Shown: positions 8,503-16,894 of the stretch, piece after piece
Position numbering within the stretch: the stretch's first letter is position 1
How the letters are laid out: the number at the start of each line of letters is the position of its first letter
NCBI RefSeq assembly: GCF_013155375.1
Contig: NZ_JABJQY010000002.1
Location: 1,674,001 to 1,738,000, forward strand
Direction of reading: 5' to 3'
Source of the DNA: Nocardioides sp. zg-1308
Lineage (GTDB): Bacteria; Actinomycetota; Actinomycetes; Propionibacteriales; Nocardioidaceae
DNA length: 64,000 nucleotides
The notes under the pieces: model-generated
Database searches by the model: none
The model's input: only the letters and a program-made list of their open reading frames with translations
Told to the model about the DNA's origin: nothing
Made by a program: the position numbers and the translations under genes

Positions 8503-8531
8503 TTGACGCGCCTCGGCTCCCGGCGCACAAT
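8503..8531 (+). promoter_or_regulatory. promoter of the ABC transporter pair: TTGACG-N17-CACAAT
   Basis: TTGACG (8503-8508) and CACAAT (8526-8531) are separated by exactly 17 bp. The predicted start site, about 7 nt on, coincides with the first ATG (8539), so the mRNA would be leaderless; no ribosome site is present. Confidence 0.7.
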
Positions 8532-8538
8532 TCAACAC

Positions 8539-9258
8539 ATGATGAAAAACGTCGTCGAGGTACGCGACCTGGTCGTCGTACGCGGTGAGCGCGAGGTGCT
8601 GCCCGGCATCTCGCTGGACGTCCCGGCCGGGGTGACCGGCCTGCTCGGACCGAGCGGCTGCGGCAAGAGCACGCTGCTGCGCTGCCTCGTTGGCGCGCAG
8701 CGGGTGCGGTCGGGAACCGTCGAGGTCCTCGGCTCGCCTGCCGGCAGTGCCGACCTGCGCACCCGGATCGGGTACGTCACCCAGGCGGCGAGCGTCTACG
8801 ACGACCTGACCGTGGCGGAGAACCTGTCGTTCTTCGCCCGGGTGCTCGGCGTGGACCGGTCGTCGGTGGACCGGGCGATCGAGGCCGTCTCGCTCGGCGA
8901 CCACCGTGACCAGGTGGTCGGCAGGCTCTCCGGCGGCCAGCGCAGCCGGGCCGGGCTGGCCGTCGCGCTGCTCGGGGAGCCCGACCTCCTCGTGCTCGAC
9001 GAGCCGACCGTCGGCCTGGACCCGGTCCTGCGCCGCGACCTCTGGGCCCTCTTCCACCGGATCGCCGACGGCGGCGCGGCGGTGCTCGTCTCCAGCCACG
9101 TGATGGACGAGGCGGAGCGGTGCCACCGCCTGCTGCTGATGCGCGAGGGGCGGATCATCGCCGACGGCTCGCCCGACGAGGTCCGCGAGCGCACCGGGGC
9201 CGCCGACGTGGAGCAGGCCTTCCTGCGCCTCGTCGAGGGACGGGAGGAGGTGGCATGA
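8539..9258 (+). CDS. ABC transporter ATP-binding protein (ABC-2/DRA type)
   Basis: The 239-residue ATPase shows Walker A GPSGCGKST (about residue 38), the signature LSGGQRSR, Walker B LLVLDEPTVGLDP and the H-loop VLVSSHVMDEAE. The GLDP wording is typical of the drug/lipid exporters that pair with ABC-2 permeases. Two adjacent ATGs (8539 and 8542) are possible; the promoter spacing favours 8539. It overlaps the permease gene by 4 bp (ATGA), so the two proteins form one exporter of unknown substrate. Confidence 0.85.
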   Translation: MMKNVVEVRDLVVVRGEREVLPGISLDVPAGVTGLLGPSGCGKSTLLRCLVGAQRVRSGTVEVLGSPAGSADLRTRIGYVTQAASVYDDLTVAENLSFFARVLGVDRSSVDRAIEAVSLGDHRDQVVGRLSGGQRSRAGLAVALLGEPDLLVLDEPTVGLDPVLRRDLWALFHRIADGGAAVLVSSHVMDEAERCHRLLLMREGRIIADGSPDEVRERTGAADVEQAFLRLVEGREEVA

Positions 9259-9992
9259 CGCCGCGCGTCACGCTCGCCGTCGCCGGGCGGGTGCTCATCC
9301 AGGTCCGCCGCGACCACCGCACGCTCGCGATGCTGATGGTCGTCCCGTGCCTGCTGATCAGCCTGCTGTGGTGGATGTTCGAGGAGCTGCCCGGCGACCT
9401 CTTCGACACGTTCGGGCCGGGACTGCTGGCGATGTTCCCCTTCATCGTCATGTTCCTCGTGACCAGCGTGACCACCCTGCGTGAGCGCTCCTCCGGCACC
9501 CTCGAACGGCTCCTCACGATGCCGATGGGCAAGCTCGACTTCCTCGTCGGCTACGCCCTCGCCTTCGGCCTGCTCGCCGCGGTCCAGGCGGCGCTGGCCG
9601 TCGCGGTCAGCGTGGGCCTGCTCGGCCTCGACGTGCAGGGCCCCGTCTGGCTGCTGGGCGTCGTGGCCGTCGCCGACGCCGTCCTCGGCACGGCGCTCGG
9701 GCTGCTCGTCAGCGCGTTCGCCACGACGGAGTTCCAGGCGGTGCAGTTCATGCCGGCCTTCGTGCTGCCGCAGATCCTGCTCTGCGGGCTCTTCGTGCCG
9801 CGCGACCAGATGCCCGACGTGCTCGAGGCCGTCAGCGGCGTGCTGCCCCTGTCGTACGCCGTCGACGCCATGCAGGAGCTCGTCGGGGCCGCGGACACGG
9901 CGGAGGTCTGGCGCAACGTGGTCGTCGTGTGCTGCTTCGCGCTCGCCGCGCTCGGCCTGGGGGCGGCGACCCTCAGGCGTCGGACGCCCTGA
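9255..9992 (+). CDS. ABC-2 type permease
   Basis: The 245-residue membrane protein has about six hydrophobic segments and the ABC-2 pattern: a first helix near residue 25, LRERSSGTLERLLTMPM (the conserved TxxRExGTxExLxxxP motif) in the loop after the second helix, and a C-terminal FVPRDQMPDVLEAVSGVLPLSY stretch. It is the membrane partner of the preceding ATPase. Its last 20 bp overlap the end of the convergent small membrane-protein gene. Confidence 0.85.
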   Translation: MTPRVTLAVAGRVLIQVRRDHRTLAMLMVVPCLLISLLWWMFEELPGDLFDTFGPGLLAMFPFIVMFLVTSVTTLRERSSGTLERLLTMPMGKLDFLVGYALAFGLLAAVQAALAVAVSVGLLGLDVQGPVWLLGVVAVADAVLGTALGLLVSAFATTEFQAVQFMPAFVLPQILLCGLFVPRDQMPDVLEAVSGVLPLSYAVDAMQELVGAADTAEVWRNVVVVCCFALAALGLGAATLRRRTP

Positions 9993-10365
9993 CCAGGGTG
10001 AACAGCCACGCCGCGACGCCGAAGAGGACGGCGTACATCACGGTCAGCATGACGACGTCGCCGATGGAGGCGCTCGCCCCGTCGGCGACGACCAGGCCGA
10101 CGGCGACGGCGCCGGCGACGAGCGTGGTGACGGCCGCGGCGGCGAGCGCGAGGGCCATCCCGTGGGCGCGGAACCGGGTGGCGACGGCGACCAGCAGGCC
10201 GACGGCCGGGGCGGCGAGGTAGACCGCGTCGCGGTCACCGTCGCCGACGATGCCGAGCGCGCCGATGCCGAGCAGCAGGAACAGGACGGTGCCGAGCGAC
10301 ACCGCCGCGGCCAGCCCGTAGCGGGCGCGCGGGGTTGCGGGCAGTGCGGACAGGAGAGCGGACAT
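9973..10365 (-). CDS. four-helix integral membrane protein of unknown function
   Basis: The 130-residue product has four predicted transmembrane helices: about 17-38, 46-63, 68-93 and 98-125. It has no recognised domain. A GAGGAGG ribosome site stands 4 nt before the ATG. It lies downstream of a two-gene ABC cassette on the same strand (82-bp gap), so it may be an accessory subunit, but this is inferred from position only. Confidence 0.65.
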   Translation of the reverse strand: MSALLSALPATPRARYGLAAAVSLGTVLFLLLGIGALGIVGDGDRDAVYLAAPAVGLLVAVATRFRAHGMALALAAAAVTTLVAGAVAVGLVVADGASASIGDVVMLTVMYAVLFGVAAWLFTLVRASDA

Positions 10366-10447
10366 GGGTCCTCCTCGCGATCAGGATCGCAGGTCGTGGT
10401 GGTGAGGTGTGTGGGTCGTGGAAAGACGTGGACGCAGGTCGGACGGG

Positions 10448-11215
10448 TCAGCGGTCGGCGTCGGTGGCCAGCAGCCGCCAGCCGCCCGCGACCAGCGAGG
10501 CCAGGCCCCAGGCGGCGAGGGTGAGGCGGGCCGAGGTGGTGGTCATGTCGTCGCGCGGGCCCTCGCCGAAGATGAGGAACAGCGCTCCGGAGCCGGGCAG
10601 GTGGGTCGCGACGTCGAGGGTCCACTCGTAGGGCAGCTGGGCCAGCAGCAGCGGGCCGACGAGCATGAGGGCGATGGCGAGGACCAGTGCGGCCGCGGTG
10701 CTGCGGGTCGCCAGGCCGAGCCCGACCCCCAGCAGCGCGCCGGATCCCAGGATGAAGCCGAGGTCGCCCGCCATCTCCAGCCCGTCCACGAGGGGCAGGC
10801 CGAGGTGCGGCACGAACGACCAGACGACCGTCGCCCCCGCGAGGACGAGGCCCACGCCGAGGAGGGTCGTGGTCGCGACGACCACCACCGTGCGCGCGGC
10901 CAGCAGGATGCCGCGGCGCGGCGTCCACTGCAGCGTCGGCACGATCCCGCCGGTCGCGTGGTCGGCCGTCGAGACGACGACGGCCATCGCGAGGATGCCG
11001 AACAGCGCGAACATCCCGGTGAACCGCGCCCCGTCCCAGGCCGTCGACCCGGGTGTGATGTCCGAGGGGTCCGCGGCCGCGTCGCTGCCGATGACGGCGC
11101 CGAAGCCCAGCACCACCACGGCGAGGACGACGGCGAAGATCCAGCTCGAGCGCACGGACCAGATGCGGGACCACTCGGCGCGACCGGTGCGCGCCAGGGC
11201 GAGGGCGGGGCTCAT
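10448..11215 (-). CDS. ABC-2 family transporter permease
   Basis: The 255-residue protein has an N-terminal cytosolic start (TGRAEWSRIWSVRSSW) and about six transmembrane helices. It follows the pattern of ABC permeases in which a large extracytoplasmic loop separates the first two helices. TGGIVPTLQWTPRRGILLAAR corresponds to the conserved amphipathic coupling stretch. Its ATG overlaps the TGA of the ATPase gene upstream, so it is translationally coupled and forms the membrane half of that transporter. Confidence 0.8.
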   Translation of the reverse strand: MSPALALARTGRAEWSRIWSVRSSWIFAVVLAVVVLGFGAVIGSDAAADPSDITPGSTAWDGARFTGMFALFGILAMAVVVSTADHATGGIVPTLQWTPRRGILLAARTVVVVATTTLLGVGLVLAGATVVWSFVPHLGLPLVDGLEMAGDLGFILGSGALLGVGLGLATRSTAAALVLAIALMLVGPLLLAQLPYEWTLDVATHLPGSGALFLIFGEGPRDDMTTTSARLTLAAWGLASLVAGGWRLLATDADR

Positions 11216-12159
11216 CGGAGGGCTCCTTCGGGTCGGGAGTCGGGTCGGGATGCGGGCTGTGGGTCGGCCTGGGGGCCGGGGGTCGTCCCGGTGAGGGAGA
11301 GGTAGGCGTGCTCGAGCGACTGCTCGACCTCGGCGAGGTGGTGGACCCGTACGCCGACGTGGTGGGCGAGGTCGCCGAGGTCCGGGGCGTCGACCCCGGA
11401 GACCTCGAGCTCGCCGTCGCCGGTGCGCTCGACGACGGCGTGGGCCGGCAGGTGGCGCACCAGCTCCTCGGTCGAGGGCGTGCGCACCCGGACCCGCGGC
11501 CCGCCGGCGCTGCGCAGCAGCGCAGAGGTCTCGGTGTCGGCGACCAGGCGGCCGCCGCCGATGACCACCACGCGGTCCGCGACCAGCTGCACCTCGCTCA
11601 TCAGGTGGCTGGAGACCAGGACCGTGCGGCCCTCGTCGGCGAACCCGCGCAGCAGGGCGCGGATCCACCGGACCCCGTCGAGGTCGAGGCCGTTGACCGG
11701 CTCGTCGAACAGCAGCACCCCGGGGTCGCCGAGGAGCGCGCCGGCGATGCCGAGCCGCTGGCGCATGCCCAGCGAGTAGCCCTTGATCCGGCGGCGCGCC
11801 GCCGAGGCCAGCCCGACCTGCTCGAGCACCTCGTCGACCCGGGCCAGCGGGATCGCGTGGGTGCGGGCCGCGACCGCGAGGTGCGCGCGGCCGGTGCGGC
11901 CGGGGTGCATGGCGCCCGCGTCGAGGAGGGCCCCGACCTCGTGCAGCGGCGAGGCCAGGTCGACGTACGCCCTGCCGCCGATCGTGGCGGTGCCGGACGT
12001 CGGCCGGTCCAGTCCCACCATCATCCGCATGGTGGTCGACTTGCCGGCGCCGTTGGGTCCGAGGAAGCCGGTGACGGTGCCCGGGACCACGTCGAAGGTG
12101 AGGTCGTCGACGGCGCGGATGCCGCCGTAGAGCTTGGTGAGACCGCGCGCACTGATCAT
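11212..12159 (-). CDS. ABC transporter ATP-binding protein with C-terminal extension
   Basis: The 315-residue ATPase has Walker A GPNGAGKST, a slightly divergent signature YSLGMRQR, Walker B VLLFDEPVNGLD and the H-loop VLVSSHLMSE. After about residue 215 there is the extra domain common in CcmA/BcrA-like exporter ATPases, and a Pro/Arg-rich tail. I place the start at the ATG 12157-12159, not the GTG two codons before it, because the TAGCGT hexamer (minus strand, 12167-12172) then has a 7-nt gap as in neighbouring genes. It forms a two-gene unit with the ABC-2 permease. Confidence 0.85.
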   Translation of the reverse strand: MISARGLTKLYGGIRAVDDLTFDVVPGTVTGFLGPNGAGKSTTMRMMVGLDRPTSGTATIGGRAYVDLASPLHEVGALLDAGAMHPGRTGRAHLAVAARTHAIPLARVDEVLEQVGLASAARRRIKGYSLGMRQRLGIAGALLGDPGVLLFDEPVNGLDLDGVRWIRALLRGFADEGRTVLVSSHLMSEVQLVADRVVVIGGGRLVADTETSALLRSAGGPRVRVRTPSTEELVRHLPAHAVVERTGDGELEVSGVDAPDLGDLAHHVGVRVHHLAEVEQSLEHAYLSLTGTTPGPQADPQPASRPDSRPEGALR

Positions 12160-12242
12160 GTCCACGACGCTAGGAGAACCACCGCCCGGAAGGGGTGGAG
12201 GACCTGTGAAGGTTCGGTGGAGGTCGGCGTAGCCTTGCCGCC

Positions 12243-13178
12243 ATGTCGTTGCTCCGCCAGCCGATCCTGCTCCTCGCCCGCAGCCAGGGCGTCAAGAAGC
12301 TCGTCTCGACCATGCCCGTCTCGAGCGGCATCGTGACCAGCTACGTCCCCGGCGAGACCACCGGCCACGCCGTCGACGCCACCGCCCGGCTCGTCGACGA
12401 CGGCCTGCGGGTCACCCTCGACTACCTCGGCGAGGACACCACCGACGCCGCCCGGGCCGAGGCCACCGTGGCGGCCTACAAGGAGGTGCTGGCCGACCTC
12501 ACCGCCCGGGGCCTGGCCCCGCACTCGGAGGTCTCGGTCAAGCTGAGCGCCATCGGCCAGTCCCTCCCCGACAGCGGCCACAAGGTGGCGCTGGAGAACG
12601 CCCGCGAGATCTGCCGCGCGGCCCGCAACGCCGGCACCACGGTGACCCTCGACATGGAGGACCACACCACCACCGACTCCACGCTCACGATCCTGCGCGA
12701 GCTCCGCAAGGACTTCCCGGAGACCGGAGCGGTGCTGCAGGCGATGCTGCACCGCACCGAGGCGGACTGCCGGGCGCTGGCCTACGAGGGCTCGCGCGTG
12801 CGGCTGTGCAAGGGCGCCTACATGGAGCCCGAGGAGGTCGCCTTCCAGGACAAGCTCGACATCGACAAGGCCTACGTCCGCTGCCTCAAGGTGCTGCTGG
12901 CCGGCCAGGGCTACCCGATGATCGCCACGCACGACCCGCGGATGGTCCAGATCGCCTCCTCGCTCGCGAGCCGCTTCGGCCGCCGCCCGGGGACCTACGA
13001 GTTCCAGATGCTCTACGGGATCCGGCCCGAGGAGCAGAAGCGCCTCGCCGCCGCCGGCGAGACGGTGCGCGTCTACATCCCCTACGGCACCGAGTGGTAC
13101 GGCTACCTGATGCGCCGCCTGGCCGAGAAGCCGCAGAACCTCGCCTTCTTCGCGCGCTCCCTCGTCTCCAAGAAGTAG
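12243..13178 (+). CDS. proline dehydrogenase (monofunctional)
   Basis: The 311-residue protein is a single-domain PRODH TIM barrel, the length of monofunctional bacterial enzymes. Diagnostic stretches are SVKLSAIG, TLDMEDHT, LQAMLHRTEAD, VRLCKGAYMEP, MIATHDPRM, YEFQMLYGIR and VRVYIPYGTEWYGYLMRRLAE, which include FAD- and proline-binding residues. It oxidises proline to pyrroline-5-carboxylate and feeds electrons to quinone. It sits directly upstream of proC, the reverse biosynthetic step. TAGCCT at 12230-12235 lies 7 nt before the ATG, suggesting a leaderless message. Confidence 0.9.
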   Translation: MSLLRQPILLLARSQGVKKLVSTMPVSSGIVTSYVPGETTGHAVDATARLVDDGLRVTLDYLGEDTTDAARAEATVAAYKEVLADLTARGLAPHSEVSVKLSAIGQSLPDSGHKVALENAREICRAARNAGTTVTLDMEDHTTTDSTLTILRELRKDFPETGAVLQAMLHRTEADCRALAYEGSRVRLCKGAYMEPEEVAFQDKLDIDKAYVRCLKVLLAGQGYPMIATHDPRMVQIASSLASRFGRRPGTYEFQMLYGIRPEEQKRLAAAGETVRVYIPYGTEWYGYLMRRLAEKPQNLAFFARSLVSKK

Positions 13179-13188
13179 GTTGACCCCC

Positions 13189-13989
13189 GTGAGCACAGCG
13201 ATCATCGGCGCCGGCGTCATGGGGGAGACCCTGCTGTCCGGGCTGGTGCGCGCCGGGCGCCGCGTCGACCAGCTGATGGTCGGGGAGAAGCGGCCCGAGC
13301 GGGCCCAGGAGCTCGAGGAGCGCTACGGCGTGGCCGTGGTCTCCAACCGCGAGGCGGCCGCCAAGGCCGACACCGTGGCGCTCGTGGTCAAGCCGCAGGA
13401 CATGGGCGACGTGCTCGCCGAGATCGCCCCCGAGCTGCGGGCCGGCCAGCTGGTGGTCTCGCTGGCCGCGGGGATCACCACCGCCTTCATCGAGTCGCGC
13501 GTGCCCGAGGGCGTCGCCGTCGTCCGGGTCATGCCCAACACCCCGGCGCTCGTCGACGAGGGCATGGCCGCCATCTCGCCCGGTTCGCACTGCGACGAGG
13601 CGCACCTCGCCGAGGTCGAGTCGCTGATGGCCTCGACCGGCAGGGTGCTGCGCATCCCGGAGAAGCAGATGGACGCGGTCACCGCGATCTCCGGCTCCGG
13701 CCCGGCCTACATCTTCTTCGTCGTCGAGTCGATGATCGAGGCGGGCGTCCACCTCGGCCTGCCCCGCGCCACGGCGACCGACCTCGTCGTGCAGACCCTC
13801 GTGGGCTCGGCGGCGATGCTGCGCGAGACAGGCTCGCACCCCGTCGTGCTGCGCGAGCAGGTCACGTCCCCCGGCGGGACCACCGCCTCGGCGCTGCGCG
13901 AGCTCGAGATCCACAAGGTCCGCGCCGCCTTCCTCGCCGCGATGGAGGCCGCCCGCAACCGCTCGCGCGAGCTGGCCGAGGGATCCTGA
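13189..13989 (+). CDS. proC: pyrroline-5-carboxylate reductase
   Basis: The 266-residue enzyme shows the N-terminal Rossmann motif IIGAGVMGETLL, then VKPQDM, the conserved RVMPNTPALV, SGSGPAYIF (about residue 165) and the C-terminal VTSPGGTTASAL signature. It reduces P5C to proline with NAD(P)H. I prefer the GTG at 13189 over the TTG at 13180: a TAGGTT hexamer at 13176-13181, which includes the stop codon of the proline dehydrogenase gene, lies 7 nt before that GTG. Synteny (proC, then HTH, then bS22) is as in mycobacteria. Confidence 0.92.
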   Translation: MSTAIIGAGVMGETLLSGLVRAGRRVDQLMVGEKRPERAQELEERYGVAVVSNREAAAKADTVALVVKPQDMGDVLAEIAPELRAGQLVVSLAAGITTAFIESRVPEGVAVVRVMPNTPALVDEGMAAISPGSHCDEAHLAEVESLMASTGRVLRIPEKQMDAVTAISGSGPAYIFFVVESMIEAGVHLGLPRATATDLVVQTLVGSAAMLRETGSHPVVLREQVTSPGGTTASALRELEIHKVRAAFLAAMEAARNRSRELAEGS

Positions 13990-14017
13990 GCGACCACGAC
14001 GGGGTAACGTCCGCCAC

Positions 14018-15199
14018 ATGGAGTGCGCTGGGCCCACGTCAGTCGTCTTCGACCCGACGCTCACGGAGTACGACTTCGGTCCCACCCACCCGATGTCCCC
14101 GATCCGCGTTGACCTCACTATGCGCCTGGCCGAGGAGCTCGGCGTCCTCGACCAGATCAAGCGGGTCGACGCTCCGGTCGCCACCGACGCGCAGATCGCC
14201 ACGGTCCACGAGCAGGGCCTCATCGACGCCGTCACCGAGGCCGGCCGCACGCCGGGCTTCGAGGACCTGGCGCGCGGCCTCGGCACCGAGGACGACCCCG
14301 TGTTCGCGGACATGCACCTCGCCAGCGCCCACGTGGTCGGCGCCACCCTCGAGGCGTTCCGCCAGGTGTGGAGCGGCGAGTCGCTGCACTCGGTCAACAT
14401 CGCCGGCGGCCTGCACCACGCGATGCCCGACCGCGCGAGCGGCTTCTGCATCTACAACGACGTGGCGGTCGGCATCACCCAGCTGCTGGCCGACGGCGCC
14501 CAGCGGGTGGCCTACGTCGACATCGACGTGCACCACGGCGACGGCGTGGAGAAGGTCTTCTGGGACGACCCGCGCGTGCTGACCATCTCCCTGCACGAGA
14601 CCGGCCAGATGCTGTTCCCCGGCACCGGCTTCCCGACCGACACCGGCGGCGACGGTGCCGAGGGCAGCGTCGTCAACGTCGCGCTCCCGCCCGGCACGTC
14701 CGACGCCGGGTGGCTGCGGGCCTTCCACGCCGTGGTGCCCCCGCTGCTGCGCGAGTTCTCCCCCGACGTGCTGGTGACCCAGCACGGGTGCGACTCGCAC
14801 ATGAACGACCCGCTGGCCCACATGATGCTCAGCGTCGACGGCCAGCGCGCGGCCTACCTCGCCCTCCACGACCTCGCCCACGAGGTGGCCGACGGCCGCT
14901 GGGTGGTGACCGGCGGTGGCGGCTACTCCGTCGTTGACGTGGTGCCTCGGGCCTGGACGCACCTGCTCGCGATCGCGTCGGGCCGCCCGCTCGAGCCCGG
15001 GCTCGAGACCCCTCCCGGCTGGCGGGCGTACGTCGAGGAGGTGCTCGGCGCGACCGCCCCGCACCGCATGACGGACGGGCGTACGCCGGCCTACCGTGAC
15101 TGGTCCGCCGGCTACGACCCGGACGCGTGGCTGGACCGGGCGATCCACGCCACCCGCACCGCGGTGTTCCCGCTGCACGGACTCGACCCGCTGCCCTGA
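14018..15199 (+). CDS. acuC: acetoin utilization protein AcuC / class I-type histone deacetylase fold
   Basis: The 393-residue protein is a zinc deacetylase of the arginase/deacetylase fold. Catalytic motifs are GGLHHAMP (tandem His), YNDVAVGI, DIDVHHGDGVE (zinc ligands Asp and His), SLHETGQMLFPGTG, and GGGGYS near residue 305. In Bacillus, AcuC removes acetyl groups from acetyl-CoA synthetase; here the substrate is inferred only. The TAACGT at 14005-14010 lies 7 nt before the ATG. The gene stands alone with 256 bp of spacer after it. Confidence 0.85.
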   Translation: MECAGPTSVVFDPTLTEYDFGPTHPMSPIRVDLTMRLAEELGVLDQIKRVDAPVATDAQIATVHEQGLIDAVTEAGRTPGFEDLARGLGTEDDPVFADMHLASAHVVGATLEAFRQVWSGESLHSVNIAGGLHHAMPDRASGFCIYNDVAVGITQLLADGAQRVAYVDIDVHHGDGVEKVFWDDPRVLTISLHETGQMLFPGTGFPTDTGGDGAEGSVVNVALPPGTSDAGWLRAFHAVVPPLLREFSPDVLVTQHGCDSHMNDPLAHMMLSVDGQRAAYLALHDLAHEVADGRWVVTGGGGYSVVDVVPRAWTHLLAIASGRPLEPGLETPPGWRAYVEEVLGATAPHRMTDGRTPAYRDWSAGYDPDAWLDRAIHATRTAVFPLHGLDPLP

Positions 15200-15266
15200 T
15201 CGCAGGCGCCGGAGATCTCGACACGCCTGACGCGACCTCGTGCCTCGGTCGCGGGCTCGCTCGATC

Positions 15267-15304
15267 TTCGCCGGGTTCGATCCACTCCGGGCTCGACCGG
15301 CGAA
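15267..15304. repeat. imperfect inverted repeat after acuC
   Basis: TTCGCCGGGTTCGA (15267-15280) and TCGACCGGCGAA (15293-15304) pair with a two-base bulge around a 12-nt loop. It lies 67 bp after the acuC stop, in a GATCTCGACACGCC/GCTCGATCTTCGCC-rich patch that reads like dispersed intergenic repeats of high-GC actinobacteria. It may be a terminator or a REP-like copy. Confidence 0.4.
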
Positions 15305-15455
15305 CAATCAACCCGACACGCCGCCAGTCACACAAGTTTCTCTGGCATTCCTCTTCCCCACGCGTCACGCGAGCCCTATTGTCACCGGAAGCGGCACGCC
15401 TGTGACGCCGGTGGGGAAGCCGGCGCCGTTCCGCACAGAAGGATCGGTGCACACC

Positions 15456-15662
15456 ATGGCTGAGAACACCCCTGGCGACATGTCCGAGGCGCAGTTCCTG
15501 ACCATCGCGGAGGTCGCGGCCAAGATGCGCGTCTCGAAGATGACGGTCTACCGGCTCGTCCACGGCGGTGAGCTGCCCGCCGTCCGCGTCGGCCGCTCGT
15601 TCCGGGTCACCGAGGACGACGTCAACGAGTACCTGCGCAAGAGCTTCTACAACGCCGGCTGA
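15456..15662 (+). CDS. small helix-turn-helix DNA-binding protein (excisionase/MerR-type fold)
   Basis: The 68-residue protein is almost all DNA-binding domain: [20 protein letters not shown] (HTH, about residues 14-33) then [20 protein letters not shown] (wing). It matches the conserved mycobacterial protein Rv0500A, also found between proC and the bS22 gene. The general fold resembles BldC, but the sequence and context differ from BldC. The ATG is preceded by AGAAGGATC at about 12 nt. Targets are unknown. Confidence 0.85.
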   Translation: MAENTPGDMSEAQFLTIAEVAAKMRVSKMTVYRLVHGGELPAVRVGRSFRVTEDDVNEYLRKSFYNAG

Positions 15663-15802
15663 CGCCTGCTCGTCCGCGACCAGACGCTGGCGCGGCGCTC
15701 GATCGACGTCCATCAGACGCGATTCCACCCTCCACACCCCCGGCCGTTAGGGTGTGCAGGTCCGGCCGACGAGTGTCGGCCGCAAGGAAAGGTCTGATCC
15801 AC

Positions 15803-15904
15803 GTGGGTTCTGTCATCAAGAAGCGGCGCAAGCGCATGGCCAAGAAGAAGCACCGCAAGCTGCTCAAGAAGACGCGCGTCCAGCGCCGCAAGCTCGGCAA
15901 GTAA
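15803..15904 (+). CDS. bS22-type small ribosomal protein (AURKAIP1/COX24 domain), 33 aa
   Basis: A 34-codon frame starting with GTG and preceded by AAGGAAAGG encodes [18 protein letters not shown] and then a similar Lys/Arg-rich half ending RRKLGK. Almost half the residues are basic. This is the tiny protein found between the HTH gene and the epimerase gene in most actinobacteria (Rv0500B type). In mycobacterial ribosome structures it is the 30S component bS22. It is easily missed because of its length. Confidence 0.9.
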   Translation: MGSVIKKRRKRMAKKKHRKLLKKTRVQRRKLGK

Positions 15905-15916
15905 GCACCTTCGCCC

Positions 15917-16894
15917 ATGGGACGGGTCGTGCTGGTCACCGGGATCTCCCGGGACCTGGGGCGACGATTCGCGCGCGCCGCGGCCGGCGACCCGTCCATC
16001 GAGCGAGTGATCGGGGTCGACGTCGTCCCTCCCCGGGGCGACATCGGTGACGTCTCCTTCGTCCGTGCGGACATCCGCAACCCGGTCATCGCCAAGGTGC
16101 TCGCCAAGGAGGACGTCGACACCGTCGTCCACATGAGCGTGATCGCCACGCCCGGCTCGGCCGGCGGTCGCGGGACGATGAAGGAGCTCAACGTCATCGG
16201 CACCATGCAGCTGCTCGCTGCGTGCCAGAAGTCGACGACCGTCGAGCGCCTGGTGGTGAAGTCGACGACCACCGTCTACGGATCGGGCCCGCGCGACCCC
16301 GCGATGTTCACCGAGGACATGGGCCCCAAGCGCCTGCCCTCCTCCGGCTACGCCAAGGACGTCTACGAGGTCGAGGGCTACGTCCGCGGCTTCGCGCGCC
16401 GCCGCTCGGACGTCGCCGTGACGATGGTCCGCGCCGCCAACGTCATCGGCCCGCACGTGTCGAGCCCGCTGACCAACTACTTCCGGCTGCCCGTCGTCCC
16501 GCGCGTGCTCGGCTTCGACCCGCGCATGCAGTTCCTCCACGAGGACGACCTGATGCGGGTGCTGCGACACGCCGTGGTCACGGGCACGCCCGGCACCTTC
16601 AACGTCGCCGGCGACGGCCTGCTGACGCTGACCCAGGCCGTACGACGCCTCGGCCGGCCGTCGGTCGCGATGCCGCGCTTCGCGGTCGGGCGGCTCGGCG
16701 CCACCATGCGGCAGGCCCGCCTCTCGGACTTCTCTCCGGAGCAGCTGGGGTTCTTGACCTACGGTCGAGGGGTGGACACCACCAGGATGCGCACGGTGCT
16801 CGGCTTCGAGCCGACCTACTCCACCGCCGAGGCCTTCGCCGACTTCTGCCGGGCGCTGTCGCCCGCGGACCTCGAAGGGGCCGGTCGTGCCTGA
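15917..16894 (+). CDS. NAD-dependent epimerase/dehydratase (SDR, Rv0501/GalE2-like)
   Basis: The 325-residue protein is an extended SDR. VLVTGISRDLGRRFARA is the nucleotide-binding glycine-rich loop, slightly atypical (TGxxxxxG), and the catalytic-type YAKDVYEVEGY lies near residue 150. It starts 12 bp after the bS22 stop and overlaps the acyltransferase gene by 8 bp, so all three are probably co-transcribed. Orthologues are annotated as UDP-glucose-4-epimerase-like, but the true substrate is not established by sequence. Confidence 0.8.
   Translation: MGRVVLVTGISRDLGRRFARAAAGDPSIERVIGVDVVPPRGDIGDVSFVRADIRNPVIAKVLAKEDVDTVVHMSVIATPGSAGGRGTMKELNVIGTMQLLAACQKSTTVERLVVKSTTTVYGSGPRDPAMFTEDMGPKRLPSSGYAKDVYEVEGYVRGFARRRSDVAVTMVRAANVIGPHVSSPLTNYFRLPVVPRVLGFDPRMQFLHEDDLMRVLRHAVVTGTPGTFNVAGDGLLTLTQAVRRLGRPSVAMPRFAVGRLGATMRQARLSDFSPEQLGFLTYGRGVDTTRMRTVLGFEPTYSTAEAFADFCRALSPADLEGAGRA

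Noticed and set aside
15456..15662. Calling the small HTH protein BldC
   Set aside because: Length is the same, but the sequence and the proC/bS22 context match the separate Rv0500A-type family.
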